57,917 bases of DNA from Bacteroides sp. 51. Lineage in GTDB: Bacteria; Bacteroidota; Bacteroidia; Bacteroidales; Bacteroidaceae. A program made the translations under genes and the position numbers. The notes below the pieces were generated by a model. It was not told the DNA's origin and did not search any database. It saw nothing but the letters and a program-made list of their open reading frames with translations. The DNA lies in the NCBI RefSeq assembly GCF_010500965.1, contig NZ_QVMI01000029.1, forward strand, positions 1 to 57,917. Reading direction: 5' to 3'. This document shows positions 23,203 to 33,105 of this stretch, piece by piece. Positions within the stretch are counted from its first letter, which is position 1; each line of letters opens with the position of its first letter.

Positions 23203-26200
23203 TCAAGAAACATCAAGAGAATTTCTGCGAATAAATTCTTTGGGCGACATATCATAACACTTGATAAACACCTTTGCAAAATAAGATGCAGAGCTAAACC
23301 CGACATAAAAAGCCACCTCGTTAATCCGCATATCACCTTCCAAGAGCAGCTTACATGCTTTTTTCAAACGATAATTACGCAAGTATTCGCCCGGGGTTAC
23401 GGCACAAATTGCTTTCAGTTTCCGTTGCAGATTGGAGCGGCTAATCCCGAGCACATCTGTGAGAGACTCTACCGAGAAGGTTTCATCGGACAGGTTCTTC
23501 TCTATTTCCTCGTTCAGTTTGTTCAGAAATACCTCATCGCCCCGGTTGGTAGCCAACATGGAATACGAAGCCAGCGGCGAACGGTTGAATGCTTCCAGCA
23601 GGGTTCGGCGGTTCTCTAACAGGCTCAATATCTGTGCTTTCAGGAAAGAAGTAGAGAATGGTTTTTCCATAAACACCTCTGCTCCGGAGCGCAAGCCTTC
23701 TATCTTTACGGCATTCTCGGTCTTGGCCGACAGGAGGATAACGGGGATATGACTATAATTCAAATCCGCTTTTATGCGCTTGGTAAACGTAATTCCGTCC
23801 ACATCGGGCATCATGATATCCGATATGATCAGGTCGTACCCCCGCTCTTCCAACAGTCGCCAGGCGGTATTGGCATCCAGGGCGGTATCTACGACGTAAT
23901 CGCGTTCAAGAACTTTTTTAATAAATGAAGTGATATCCGGATTATCGTCTACTACGAGAACGGCATTCTTATCTCTTTCTTTCACTTCGGGACGTTCTTC
24001 TGCGGCAGCATCGACAGCGGGTACGCTGTCGGTCACATTCTTTTGCTCCGGCAGTTCTTTGGAGAGCCCCGAGAAGGTAAAGGAGAAAAGTGCACCGCCC
24101 ATCCCACCGTCTACCACCGTGACTTTACCATTCACGATCTTTGCCAGTTTTTTTACCAAAGAAAGGCCAATACCGGTACCTACTTTATTGCTGTCGGGTT
24201 CAATTTGGTAGAAGGGGTCGAAGACGAGTTTCTTTAAATCGTCGGGGATTCCTTTTCCATTGTCTTCAACGGTAACAGTGTAGGATTGATCTTCGTTTAC
24301 CACCATCGTAAGGATAATCTTGTCGCGGGTAAACTTCATGGCATTGGTTAGCAGGTTGCCGATAATCTTTGTCAACACATCGGAATCGAAGATGATGCTT
24401 CCCACCGAATCATTGGGCAGGGAAAGGGTAAATTCGATGTCGCGGCTCACCACGGTTTTCTTGAACCGTTCGTAGAGCTCGGTCATATAGTTTTTCAGGT
24501 CTATTGCCTCCGGATTCAGATGATAATCGGTGGAATCCATCTTACGGAAATCGAGAAGTTGATTGATGAGCACGCTCAACCGGTTGCAGTTCTTTTCTAT
24601 CACAAACAGGTTGTGTTTGGTATCTTCGCTCCCCTCGCCCAGTGCGATGACCTCTTCCAGGGGGGCTTTTATGAGGCTTACGGGTGTGCGGATTTCGTGT
24701 GCTATGTTGGTAAAGAAGTCTATTTTCGACTTAAATGCCAGTTTTTCCTGTTCCGTTTTGTAAGCATACAGTTGTTGGGTTTGTTTCTCTTTGTGTTTCT
24801 TCCAGAAATAGCTTATCAGTGAGTAGATCAGGACGATGCTTAACAGCAGATAGAGTAATCTGGCGGGTAGCGACAACCAGAACGGAGGCAGGATTTCGAT
24901 ATCTATCTGTGCTCCTTCTTCGTTCCACACACCGCTGTTGTTGGATGCTTTTACCTTAAAGGAATATTCGCCGGGACGAAGATTTACATACGTCACACTC
25001 TTGTTATTGCCCGCCGGGGTCCAGTCTTTATCTACTCCTTCGAGCATGTAGGCATATTCATTTTTGTTTTGCGACTGGTAGCTCAGGCTGATATAAGAGA
25101 TTGTGAAGGATGATTTGTAGTGTGGGAAGACGATGCGTTGTTGTTTGTTTAATAGGATCTGGATGTCGGCATCTTGTCCTTTGGAATCGCCGAGCAAGCG
25201 GACGCCTGTGATTTCGACCGACGGTATATGTGTGTTCTGAAGCTGCGAAAGGTCTTGCGGATAGAAACAACTGAAACCGTTGATGCCACCAAAATAAAAC
25301 TTCCCGTCGCGGGTTTTATAGCTGGATTTGTAGTTGAACTGGTTGCTTTGCAGACCGTCTTCTTTGTTGTATAGTTTATAGTTGGCTGGTGTTTGGATGT
25401 CAAAACAGACAATGCCTTTGTTGCAACTCAACCAAAGATTGCCAAACGGGTCGTCGAGCACGCCATAAACCACATTGTTGGGCAGGCCCTCGGTTTCGGA
25501 GATGTTACGGAACTTATCGGTCTGATAATCATAGACAAAGATGCCCCGGCCCTCGCTGGAAAAGATCAACCGTTTCTGTCCGTCGATGTAAATACTGGTC
25601 AGTTTGCTGCCAACCACGGGGTCGTCGCTGCTAATGATCTGGTCGTAATACATCCATTTCCCGGTTTTACCATCCAGGCGAACGACGCCGTTTCCGTAGG
25701 TGGCTACCCAGAGGTTGCCCAGATCGTCTTCTCTGACATCGTAAATGAATCCGGTGACCTCGGTGATACGGACAAAGCGATCGGTGCTGCGGTCGTATTT
25801 ATTCAGTCCGACGGGTGTTCCGGCATATATATCGCCGTTTTTGGTGCGGTAGAGGGAGAAGATACAGTCGTCGTTCAGCGTAAACTCATCGCGTACGTTG
25901 CTGCGGTAGTTCAGGAGCTTGCCGGTACGGGTGTTGTAGACGTCGACGCCACGGGAGAAGGTTCCGATCCACAGGTTGTCATCGTCCAGCAGCAGGGCGT
26001 GGGTGTTGTGATAGGAGGTTTGAATGGGTTGGGTGATGCGCTTGGTGCGTACATCAAAATGGTTCACCCCGCCGTCTTCGGTTGCAATCCACATATTGCC
26101 GTTGGCGTCTTCGCAGAACTGGCTGACGGCTTTGCCGGAGAGCATGCCGTGTTTCACGTCGGCGTAGTAGGTTTCGACCGGAAGCAGGAAGACATCGAGG

Positions 26201-27216
26201 TAGTTGATGCCACCGAAATAGGTTCCGATCCAGATTCCGCCTTCGCGGTCGCTGGCTATGGAGTACACGTTCTGGTCGCTCATGCTGTAGTACGATTGGG
26301 GAATATCTACCCTGCGGCTTTCTTTGCTCTCCATGTCGAACAGGTAGAGGCCGTCGTCGGAACCGATGAGGATGTGGGTATTGTCGTATTGGTAAAGCGC
26401 ACGGACATGGGTGATGTAATCTGTTTCGCTCTGCAAGCCCAGATAGGAGGTGTTGTAGTATCGCTGGCGGTCGTAAAACCGTACACCATCGGACCAGGTT
26501 CCGAGCCACAGGCTGCCTTTCGTGTCTTCGAGAATGGTGAGGACTTCATGGTCGGAGTTTTCGAGGGGACTAAACAGACCGTCTACGGCTTCGAGTTCTT
26601 TGGCGCCGGCGTTATAGCGCAACAGTCCGAGACGGGTGCCCACCCAGATGGTGCCGGAGCGGTCGCCGTAAATGGTCCAGACGGCATTCTGCCCGAGGTT
26701 GTAGTTTTTCACCTCAACCTGGCGCAGGGTTTGTTGGGCGGGGTCGTAAATGAATGTGCCCTGATACATGGAGCCGATCCAGAGTTTGCCATCGCGGTCG
26801 ATCAGAAGCGTGTTTACGGCCGTGGTCAGGCGCTTGCCTTCGAGTGTTTCGAGCGTAACGGGGATAAAGGTTTCGTGAACGGTGTCCATGATGTACAGTC
26901 CGATGTCGGTGCCGATATACAAAACGCCCTCCGGTCCCTCGGCTATGCTACGAATGAAGTTATTGCCCAGGGAGGATGGGTTGAGCACGCTATGCCTGAA
27001 GACGCGGAAGTTGCTGCCGTCGTACCGGTTCAGTCCGTCTTTCGTGCCAAACCACATGAAGCCTTTGGAATCTTGCAGGATGCAGTAGACGGTGTTTTCG
27101 GACAGTCCATCGTCTACCTGTATTTTCCTGAAATGGAAATTCTTATTCCCAACCGCAAACCCTTGCAGGCAGAAAGTGAGCAGCAGCAGTGCGTATAGTA
27201 TTTTAATTCTTTTCAT
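23203..27216 (-). CDS. Hybrid two-component system regulator (HTCS) of PUL 1
   Basis: This 1337-residue protein joins a whole two-component pathway in one chain. A signal peptide (1-22) precedes a periplasmic sensor of Reg_prop beta-propeller repeats (GLSENTVYCILQDSKGFMWFGT onward) and a Y_Y_Y domain. A membrane helix lies near 780-800. HisKA has HEIRTP near 837, and the ATPase has GNLLTNAMKFT near 958 and GTGIGLSL near 1015. The receiver has DIMMPDVDG near 1135. A C-terminal AraC-type HTH reads NLQRKLKAI...VGFSSASYFAKVF. Such proteins bind oligosaccharide in the periplasm and switch on the adjacent PUL. It diverges from susC and so most likely controls 28304-42459. Confidence 0.96.
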   Translation of the reverse strand: MKRIKILYALLLLTFCLQGFAVGNKNFHFRKIQVDDGLSENTVYCILQDSKGFMWFGTKDGLNRYDGSNFRVFRHSVLNPSSLGNNFIRSIAEGPEGVLYIGTDIGLYIMDTVHETFIPVTLETLEGKRLTTAVNTLLIDRDGKLWIGSMYQGTFIYDPAQQTLRQVEVKNYNLGQNAVWTIYGDRSGTIWVGTRLGLLRYNAGAKELEAVDGLFSPLENSDHEVLTILEDTKGSLWLGTWSDGVRFYDRQRYYNTSYLGLQSETDYITHVRALYQYDNTHILIGSDDGLYLFDMESKESRRVDIPQSYYSMSDQNVYSIASDREGGIWIGTYFGGINYLDVFLLPVETYYADVKHGMLSGKAVSQFCEDANGNMWIATEDGGVNHFDVRTKRITQPIQTSYHNTHALLLDDDNLWIGTFSRGVDVYNTRTGKLLNYRSNVRDEFTLNDDCIFSLYRTKNGDIYAGTPVGLNKYDRSTDRFVRITEVTGFIYDVREDDLGNLWVATYGNGVVRLDGKTGKWMYYDQIISSDDPVVGSKLTSIYIDGQKRLIFSSEGRGIFVYDYQTDKFRNISETEGLPNNVVYGVLDDPFGNLWLSCNKGIVCFDIQTPANYKLYNKEDGLQSNQFNYKSSYKTRDGKFYFGGINGFSCFYPQDLSQLQNTHIPSVEITGVRLLGDSKGQDADIQILLNKQQRIVFPHYKSSFTISYISLSYQSQNKNEYAYMLEGVDKDWTPAGNNKSVTYVNLRPGEYSFKVKASNNSGVWNEEGAQIDIEILPPFWLSLPARLLYLLLSIVLIYSLISYFWKKHKEKQTQQLYAYKTEQEKLAFKSKIDFFTNIAHEIRTPVSLIKAPLEEVIALGEGSEDTKHNLFVIEKNCNRLSVLINQLLDFRKMDSTDYHLNPEAIDLKNYMTELYERFKKTVVSRDIEFTLSLPNDSVGSIIFDSDVLTKIIGNLLTNAMKFTRDKIILTMVVNEDQSYTVTVEDNGKGIPDDLKKLVFDPFYQIEPDSNKVGTGIGLSLVKKLAKIVNGKVTVVDGGMGGALFSFTFSGLSKELPEQKNVTDSVPAVDAAAEERPEVKERDKNAVLVVDDNPDITSFIKKVLERDYVVDTALDANTAWRLLEERGYDLIISDIMMPDVDGITFTKRIKADLNYSHIPVILLSAKTENAVKIEGLRSGAEVFMEKPFSTSFLKAQILSLLENRRTLLEAFNRSPLASYSMLATNRGDEVFLNKLNEEIEKNLSDETFSVESLTDVLGISRSNLQRKLKAICAVTPGEYLRNYRLKKACKLLLEGDMRINEVAFYVGFSSASYFAKVFIKCYDMSPKEFIRRNSLDVS

Positions 27217-27562
27217 ATGCGTAAAGTTACAAATATTATCAGGTATGCCTTAGATGGTGCAGCATTAAAATGCTGGTAAAAATTAACCAAGTAGGGTAAA
27301 TTCCGGTCATTTGCCGGAAAAGCCCTGTTTTTACCACTCTTTCTTGCCGATATACGATGTGTTATCCGAGGCATTGCTGTGTGTAAAAGTAGCGAGATAT
27401 TTGTGGGTATGGAAGTATTCGGGAGGTTGTTTTCCGACTGTTGGCTGATTGTCACGAAATAAATATTTGAATCTCTCGCGTACGTGCGCATGCGTGTAAT
27501 GTGAGCTTGCGAACTTTCATTTTCAAGATTTTATTTACTTTACTTTCCTTTCTTTTGTCTGA

Positions 27563-27625
27563 AAATGTATGCATTATGGGGGCAAATGTATGCATTATGA
27601 ACTCAGATGTATACATTATAAAAGT
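27563..27625. repeat. 21-bp direct repeats, three units
   Basis: AAATGTATGCATTATG begins at 27563 and 27584, and a diverged copy, AGATGTATACATTATA, begins at 27605, so the period is exactly 21 bp. Each unit contains the palindrome ATGCAT or GTATAC. Two-helical-turn spacing would put all units on one DNA face, which fits a protein-binding array. Confidence 0.7.
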
Positions 27626-27720
27626 GGGATGTGTTATTTATGTTAAGGTATTTTCTGTACGGGGCGCTGCATGTTGTGGGGTTTTGAGGGGTTTGGTATG
27701 TGTTTTGATTTAAATGATTT

Positions 27721-27804
27721 ACTGTAGGGGCGGGTCGCGAAACGCCCGAAAATGGTTTCCTGTGTATTCTGGGCATTGGGCGGTTCGCGAACCGCCCCTA
27801 CAGT
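27721..27804. repeat. REPIN-like element 2
   Basis: This 84-bp element is bounded by ACTGTAGGGGCGG and its complement. It contains two hairpin palindromes of the GGGCGGTTCGCGAACCGCCC type (left copy with changes) and a central 30-bp linker. It matches the element at 57064-57147 almost exactly but in opposite orientation. Confidence 0.8.
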
Positions 27805-27841
27805 AAATCACTCCTTTTCAATCCGTTATGCTCTAAAACCA

Positions 27842-28039
27842 GGGTAGTATGGTAACACCGCCAGGGTACTACCCTAAGCCCCGTTGGGTGGTATGGTAGT
27901 GTTGCCAGGGTAGTATGGTAACACCGCTAGGGTACTACCCTAAGCCTCGTTGGGTAGTATGGTAACACCGCCAGGGTACTATGGTAGCACAACCAAAGTA
28001 CTATCCTACCACAACCCCAATACCACCCTGGCGACAATT
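27842..28039. repeat. 22-bp tandem repeat array, about nine units
   Basis: Units start at 27842, 27864, 27886, 27908, 27930, 27952, 27974, 27996 and 28018. Typical units are GGGTAGTATGGTAACACCGC + CA and GGGTACTACCCTAAGCCCCG + TT. Two variants alternate (GGTA-type and CCCTAAG-type), and the last two units are diverged. There are no spacers, so it is not a CRISPR. It ends about 210 bp upstream of the susC -7 box. Confidence 0.8.
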
Positions 28040-28250
28040 TAAAGCAAACGGCGGTCATTGGCGGACAAATACGGTCGTTCACATCAATCGGATTTTGGGA
28101 AGTGTTATATCTTTGCCGTAGCAACCAACAAAAATGGAAGCCAGGCGAAAATTCCGGTCAAGAATAGTAAATTTCAGTCAACAGTCCCCTTAGACCCATT
28201 TATACAATTCTTTTGCCGAAATTAGCAGCATAGAAATTTTAGTAATAGCA

Positions 28251-28258
28251 TACATTTG
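28251..28258 (+). promoter_or_regulatory. -7 box of the PUL 1 susC promoter
   Basis: TACATTTG fits TAnnTTTG and lies 45 bp before the susC start. No -33 TTG is present at the usual distance, as expected for a promoter that depends on an activator such as the HTCS. Confidence 0.55.
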
Positions 28259-28303
28259 TCTCGACATTCATTATTTAGTTAACCATAATTTAAAACTAAA
28301 AAC

Positions 28304-31300
28304 ATGCTAAAAAGAATTCTTTTTTCACTGTTAGCATTATGTACATTATCCGCATACGGACAGAGTGTACAATTAAGAGGGAAAGTTACGGACGAAAACC
28401 AAGAGCCGCTTCCCGGAGTAAGTATTTCCATTAAAAGTGCAGGTACAGGTACTGTATCCGATCTGGATGGCGTATATGTTGTCAACGTAGATCAGGGGCA
28501 GACGTTGGTATTTTCTTACATTGGATTCACCACACAAGAAATTGTCTACAAAGGACAGAGTAACTTGAACGTAGTCCTGGTATCTGATACCAAAATATTG
28601 GACGAAATCGTTGTCATTGGTTACCAAACGGTTAAGAAGTCCGACCTGACCGGAGCTGTTGCCGTGGTAGATACCAAAGAAATGAAGAAAAGCTCGGCCG
28701 GAACACTTGTCAGTCAGATGCAGGGTTTGGCCACCGGTGTAAACGTGCGCAGCACAGGTAGAGCAGGCGAAGACGCTTCGATTCAAATCCGCGGGGTAGG
28801 CTCTTTGAGTAACAACTCTCCGTTGTGGGTAATCGATGGTATGATTACCGACCCGGGCGTTGCCTTCAACCCCGCCGACGCGGAGTCTATCCAGATCCTG
28901 AAAGACGCCTCGGCCGCTGCCATCTACGGTTCGCGTGCTGCCAATGGTGTAATTATCGTTACAACCAAGAGAGGTTCAAAAGGCCCTATGAAAGTCAATG
29001 TAAGCGTGAAAGAAACACTGGAATGGAGTCCGAAGTACGACCTGATGAACGCAGCCGATTATATTAAATATAATGACATCGCTTACAAAGAAGCCATCAA
29101 AGACGGCATCGGCTCTATAACAACCACGCAACAGCATTCGTCTTACGATACCAACTGGCAGGACGAGGTATTGAGCACAGCACTGGTTCAGGATTATAAC
29201 GTATCACTTTCGGGTGGTGGCGACTCAGGAAGTTACTTCGTATCCGGAGGTTACTACACGAATGATGGTGTTTCTTATGGAAATACATTCGACCGTTACA
29301 GCTTCCGCGTAAATACACAAGGTAAAAAAGGTTGGTTCTCCTTCGGCGAAAGTCTGGCTTATTCTTACACGAATACCGACCCTAACCAGACCAATACGTA
29401 CAACGACTTCCTGCGTATGATGCCTACCATTCCGGTTTACGATGCAAACAATCCGGGCGGATATGGTTATGGCGACCAGGCAAAATACAACACATTCGGT
29501 GTGAACCCGATTGCCCGCGAAGACCTCGAAGACCGTCGCATCCGCGAGAATCGCCTGAACGGTTCGATGTGGTTGGAGTTCAAACCATTCGAATTCCTTT
29601 CTTACAAATTCAATGGTGGTATCGACCTGTATTTCTACGAAAACTCCTGGTTCCGCGGCGAAGGTAACTGGACTCAAAACCAGGAACACCGCGATCCGGA
29701 AAGTCAGAAAGCACGCGACAATACCTTTAACACGCTGATTGAACATACCCTGAACTTCAATAAAGACTTTGGAAAGCATCACGTAGATGCTGTAGCCGGT
29801 ACAACCTATCAGCACAATAAATGGGAAGGTCTTTGGGCATCCCGCCTCAACTTCCCGATGCTGGGCAATGGCGACTACCTGACTGTATTGAATGCCGGAC
29901 AAAGCAACCAGCAAAACTCGAACAGCATCCGGGAAAGCGCTATGATTTCCTATCTGGGACGTGCCAATTACATTTATGATGATAAATACTATCTGACAGC
30001 CACTTTCCGTCGCGACGGCACCTCTCGCCTGTCAAAGGAAAACCGTTGGGGAAACTTCCCATCCATATCCGGTGCCTGGAGAATTTCAAGAGAAGGTTTC
30101 TTCGATGTGCCTTGGATCAACGACCTGAAACTGAGAGGTAACTGGGGACGCCTGGGGAATGCTTCTATTGGCGAATGGGATTATATCGGAACCATCAACC
30201 AGAGTATTGTAACCGTCTTTGGAGGAGCCATTCAATCGGGTGGTACGCAGGTAAAATTAGTAAACACCGGACTGGTTTGGGAAACAAAAGAAACAGTGAA
30301 CGTAGGTTTCGATGCCAGCTTCCTTAATCAACGTTTAACATTCAGCGCTGAATACTACAACTCAAAAACAAAAGACGTTTTGGCCGATACACCGATTGCC
30401 ATATCTACTGGTAATCAGGGAGGAGCACCAAAATCTAACGCAGCCAGCTTGCGTAACCGCGGATTTGAATTTACTGTAGGTTGGAAAGATCAGATTTCCG
30501 ATTTTAAATACAGCGCATTGTTGAATATAACTACGTTGAATAATAAAGTGCTCAGTCTGGGAGTAGGAAAAGAATCCATCGACTCGGGCCAGGCAAGAAC
30601 AATACCCGGCAGATCATTGGCCGAATTCTATCTGCTTAAAACAGACGGTATCTTTAAGACGCAAGAACAAATTGACAATTATGTGACCACCGATGGCAGA
30701 CCGATCATGATCGACGGAAAGCGTCCGCAACTGGGTGACGTGAAGTACATTGACATGCCCGACGGAGAAGGATATCAGGACGCCAACATCACCGACAACG
30801 ACCGCGTGTTCTGTGGCAGCCCTTGGGCAAAGATGCAAATGTCATTCATGTTCAATGCAGAATGGAAGAACTTTGATTTCAGCATGATGTGGAACGGCCA
30901 GTTCGGCAACAAAGTTTACAACGTAGCACAATGGCAAGGCCGTTTGTTCTCCGACAACTCCAACTATATCAGCTTCAAGAAAGGCGAAGAACCTTATCAG
31001 GTAAATCCGAACTCCAATACCCCACGTATCATTTATGGCGATGGCCGCAACTCAAAGGATTCCGACCGCTTCCTAGAAAATGGCTCATACTTCCGCATGA
31101 AGAATATCTCTATCGGATACAACTTCAAGAAGAACTGGCTAAGTAACCTGGGCATTGATAACCTTCGCGTGTTTGCCACCGGCAGCAACCTGATTACCAT
31201 TACAGGATATAAAGGACTTGACCCCGACTTCGTAAATACCAACATCTGGAACAGCGGAACCGATAGCTATGCATATCCCAACACACGTTCTGTTATGTTT

Positions 31301-31321
31301 GGTTTGGATTTGACCTTTTAA
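28304..31321 (+). CDS. SusC/RagA-family TonB-dependent outer-membrane transporter (PUL 1)
   Basis: This 1005-residue protein imports oligosaccharides across the outer membrane using TonB energy. It has a signal peptide (LLALCTLSAYGQ), an N-terminal carboxypeptidase-regulatory-like domain (GKVTDENQEPLPGVSISIK), a TonB-box region (LDEIVVIGYQTV), and a plug domain with IQIRGVGSLSNNSPLWVIDG and DASAAAIYGSRAANGVI. A beta barrel follows, ending with the family's hydrophobic aromatic strand (MFGLDLTF). It is the first gene of the PUL operon, 27 bp before its susD partner. Confidence 0.96.
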   Translation: MLKRILFSLLALCTLSAYGQSVQLRGKVTDENQEPLPGVSISIKSAGTGTVSDLDGVYVVNVDQGQTLVFSYIGFTTQEIVYKGQSNLNVVLVSDTKILDEIVVIGYQTVKKSDLTGAVAVVDTKEMKKSSAGTLVSQMQGLATGVNVRSTGRAGEDASIQIRGVGSLSNNSPLWVIDGMITDPGVAFNPADAESIQILKDASAAAIYGSRAANGVIIVTTKRGSKGPMKVNVSVKETLEWSPKYDLMNAADYIKYNDIAYKEAIKDGIGSITTTQQHSSYDTNWQDEVLSTALVQDYNVSLSGGGDSGSYFVSGGYYTNDGVSYGNTFDRYSFRVNTQGKKGWFSFGESLAYSYTNTDPNQTNTYNDFLRMMPTIPVYDANNPGGYGYGDQAKYNTFGVNPIAREDLEDRRIRENRLNGSMWLEFKPFEFLSYKFNGGIDLYFYENSWFRGEGNWTQNQEHRDPESQKARDNTFNTLIEHTLNFNKDFGKHHVDAVAGTTYQHNKWEGLWASRLNFPMLGNGDYLTVLNAGQSNQQNSNSIRESAMISYLGRANYIYDDKYYLTATFRRDGTSRLSKENRWGNFPSISGAWRISREGFFDVPWINDLKLRGNWGRLGNASIGEWDYIGTINQSIVTVFGGAIQSGGTQVKLVNTGLVWETKETVNVGFDASFLNQRLTFSAEYYNSKTKDVLADTPIAISTGNQGGAPKSNAASLRNRGFEFTVGWKDQISDFKYSALLNITTLNNKVLSLGVGKESIDSGQARTIPGRSLAEFYLLKTDGIFKTQEQIDNYVTTDGRPIMIDGKRPQLGDVKYIDMPDGEGYQDANITDNDRVFCGSPWAKMQMSFMFNAEWKNFDFSMMWNGQFGNKVYNVAQWQGRLFSDNSNYISFKKGEEPYQVNPNSNTPRIIYGDGRNSKDSDRFLENGSYFRMKNISIGYNFKKNWLSNLGIDNLRVFATGSNLITITGYKGLDPDFVNTNIWNSGTDSYAYPNTRSVMFGLDLTF

Positions 31322-31348
31322 TTTATAAATCAGTAGAACAATTAAATT

Positions 31349-32935
31349 ATGAAAAAGATATATGGATTATTGTTAGCCGGTGCTTTACTTCTGGGTACCG
31401 GATGTGATTCCAGCTTACTGGACATCGACAACCCCAATGAAGTGACAAATACAACCTATTGGCGATCGGCAGATGATGCACAAGCAGGTGTAAACGCTTG
31501 TTACAGCTTCTTATATAAAGAAGGAACCTGGATGCGCTGGCTCTCTTTCCGTTACGACCTGACATCGGACGAAGGATGGAGTTCCTCGCCCTGGACCGAG
31601 TTGGCCGACTGGGCGCGCTTCCTTTATAATAATTACAATTTCTATGAAGGAAACAACGTACATTGGGAACATTTCTATGTCGGAATTTTCCGTTGCAATC
31701 AGGTGTTGACCTATGTACCCGAGATCGAGATGGACGAAACTCAGAAAAACCGGATACTGGCACAGGCTTCTTTCTTACGTGCCTTGTGGTACTTCCAGGT
31801 CAATCTGTTATGGGATAAAGGTACATTGATTCTGGAACCAAAAGATACCAGCTATGTTCCTTCGGATGCTTCCGAACAAGAAATCTGGGATCAGATAGAA
31901 ATAGATCTTACCTTTGCTGCTACCTATTTGCCAGACTCATGGGGTGGTGCCGATCTGGGACGCGCCACAAAAGGAGCTGCCAAAGCATTGCTCGGCAAAG
32001 CTTATATGCAACAACGTTTGTTCGACAAAGCAAAAACAGAACTGCAATGGCTCATCGAAAGAGAAGGGTCTATATACGGACTTATTGATAACCGCGAAAA
32101 CAACTTTACCGATTTAGATGAGAACAACAAGGAAGGTATCTTCGAAATCCAGTTCGACGATCAAAATAAAGGTGGTACAGGAAATGACGCCAGCATGGCA
32201 TTCGGATTCCAACGTACACAATTCTACGCTCCCGGTGGCGATCATGGTACAGGTTGGGGCGACGGTAAAGCACGCCGCTGGCTGGTAGACGAGTTCCTGA
32301 AAGAAAGAATGGCGGACGGAAGAAACGACCTGCGTCTATATAGCAGTATTCTTTATAAGAACTTTGGTGATGACTTCCCCGATCAATCTAAGAAATACTA
32401 TGCCAATGCAGATGCTTCGCAATGGTTCCCGGAATGGGGAATGGACGCGGAAGATTGTTACATCCGTAAGTACAACACTTCTTATTACCGCGAACGTGAA
32501 GATTACTTTGCACGCAACAACTACCGCATTATGCGCTATGCAGATATCCTGATGAACTATGCAGAATGTCTTGTAGAAACAGGAAGCACACCTACAGATG
32601 CCGCCGTACATGTGGATAAAGTAAGAGAACGTGCCGGTATGACTAAGTTGAAAGACAGCCAGTGGAAAGATTGCCTGAACTCAAAAGAAGCTTTCATCAA
32701 ACGTCTTCAAATGGAACGTACCCTGGAACTTTGCTTCGAAGGCTGGAGATGGGCCGACCTGAAACGTTGGGGCTTACTTGATTCTCAAGCCGGTATTGAT
32801 GAGCTGAAAGCTCGCGACAAAGATTTCAATAACTTCGTTGTGGGTAAACACAGACGTCTGCCTATCCCAAGGGATGAAGTGGATATAAGTGAAGTAGATG
32901 GCGTTAAGCTACTTACCCAGAATCCGGGTTATTAA
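31349..32935 (+). CDS. SusD/RagB-family nutrient-binding lipoprotein (PUL 1)
   Basis: This 528-residue surface lipoprotein has its signal ending LLGTGCDSSLLDIDNPNEV. It has the SusD plan: TPR-like helices (ILAQASFLRALWYFQ; AAKALLGKAYMQQ), then the C-terminal YRIMRYADILMNYAE and LCFEGWRWADLKRWG blocks, ending RLPIPRDEVDISEVDG...QNPGY. It forms the lid of the SusC transporter and binds the glycan. The length is typical. Confidence 0.96.
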   Translation: MKKIYGLLLAGALLLGTGCDSSLLDIDNPNEVTNTTYWRSADDAQAGVNACYSFLYKEGTWMRWLSFRYDLTSDEGWSSSPWTELADWARFLYNNYNFYEGNNVHWEHFYVGIFRCNQVLTYVPEIEMDETQKNRILAQASFLRALWYFQVNLLWDKGTLILEPKDTSYVPSDASEQEIWDQIEIDLTFAATYLPDSWGGADLGRATKGAAKALLGKAYMQQRLFDKAKTELQWLIEREGSIYGLIDNRENNFTDLDENNKEGIFEIQFDDQNKGGTGNDASMAFGFQRTQFYAPGGDHGTGWGDGKARRWLVDEFLKERMADGRNDLRLYSSILYKNFGDDFPDQSKKYYANADASQWFPEWGMDAEDCYIRKYNTSYYREREDYFARNNYRIMRYADILMNYAECLVETGSTPTDAAVHVDKVRERAGMTKLKDSQWKDCLNSKEAFIKRLQMERTLELCFEGWRWADLKRWGLLDSQAGIDELKARDKDFNNFVVGKHRRLPIPRDEVDISEVDGVKLLTQNPGY

Positions 32936-32956
32936 TAATTTAAATTAGATGTGTAT

Positions 32957-33068
32957 TAATATCCACCCCCTACCCCCGCCAGCGGGGGACACCGAGGCGG
33001 TGAGCCAGGTTTCCATGCGGATGGTGCGCAGCCTATCCCCCGCTGGCGGGGGCAGGGGGTGGATATTA
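32957..33068. repeat. Inverted-repeat element between susD and GH43
   Basis: Arms of about 33 bp (TAATATCCACCCCCTACCCC + CGCCAGCGGGGGA and its complement at 33036-33068) enclose 46 bp. Each arm also folds on itself (CCCCCGCCAGCGGGGG). The centre contains GCCAGGTTTCCATGCGGATGG, nearly the same as in the inverted repeat after sdaA. It may attenuate transcription between susC/D and the enzyme genes. Confidence 0.7.
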
Positions 33069-33105
33069 GACACACATAAATAATTTCATTCAAACCCTAT
33101 ACCCC

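Larger units (their letters stand above)
27217..28303. other. Long repeat-rich intergenic region between HTCS and susC
   Basis: The 1.09-kb gap has no convincing gene. A 70-codon open frame at 27501-27713 only translates repeats. In order it holds the HTCS promoter side, a 21-bp direct-repeat array (27563-27625), a REPIN-like element (27721-27804), a 22-bp tandem array (27842-28039) and the susC promoter. Much of the spacing is therefore made of three unrelated repeat types. Confidence 0.7.

Noticed and set aside
25393-27198. A 601-codon open frame on the plus strand, opposite the hybrid regulator
   Set aside because: It lies wholly antisense to the well-supported HTCS gene. Its long open run follows from the codon composition of that gene, and it shows no family features.
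27501-27713. A 70-codon open frame between HTCS and susC
   Set aside because: It mainly translates the 21-bp DNA repeat (NVCIM repeated) and lacks any protein-like conservation.
27842-28039. Possible CRISPR array
   Set aside because: The 22-bp units follow each other directly without spacers, vary in sequence, and no cas gene is nearby. It is a tandem repeat.
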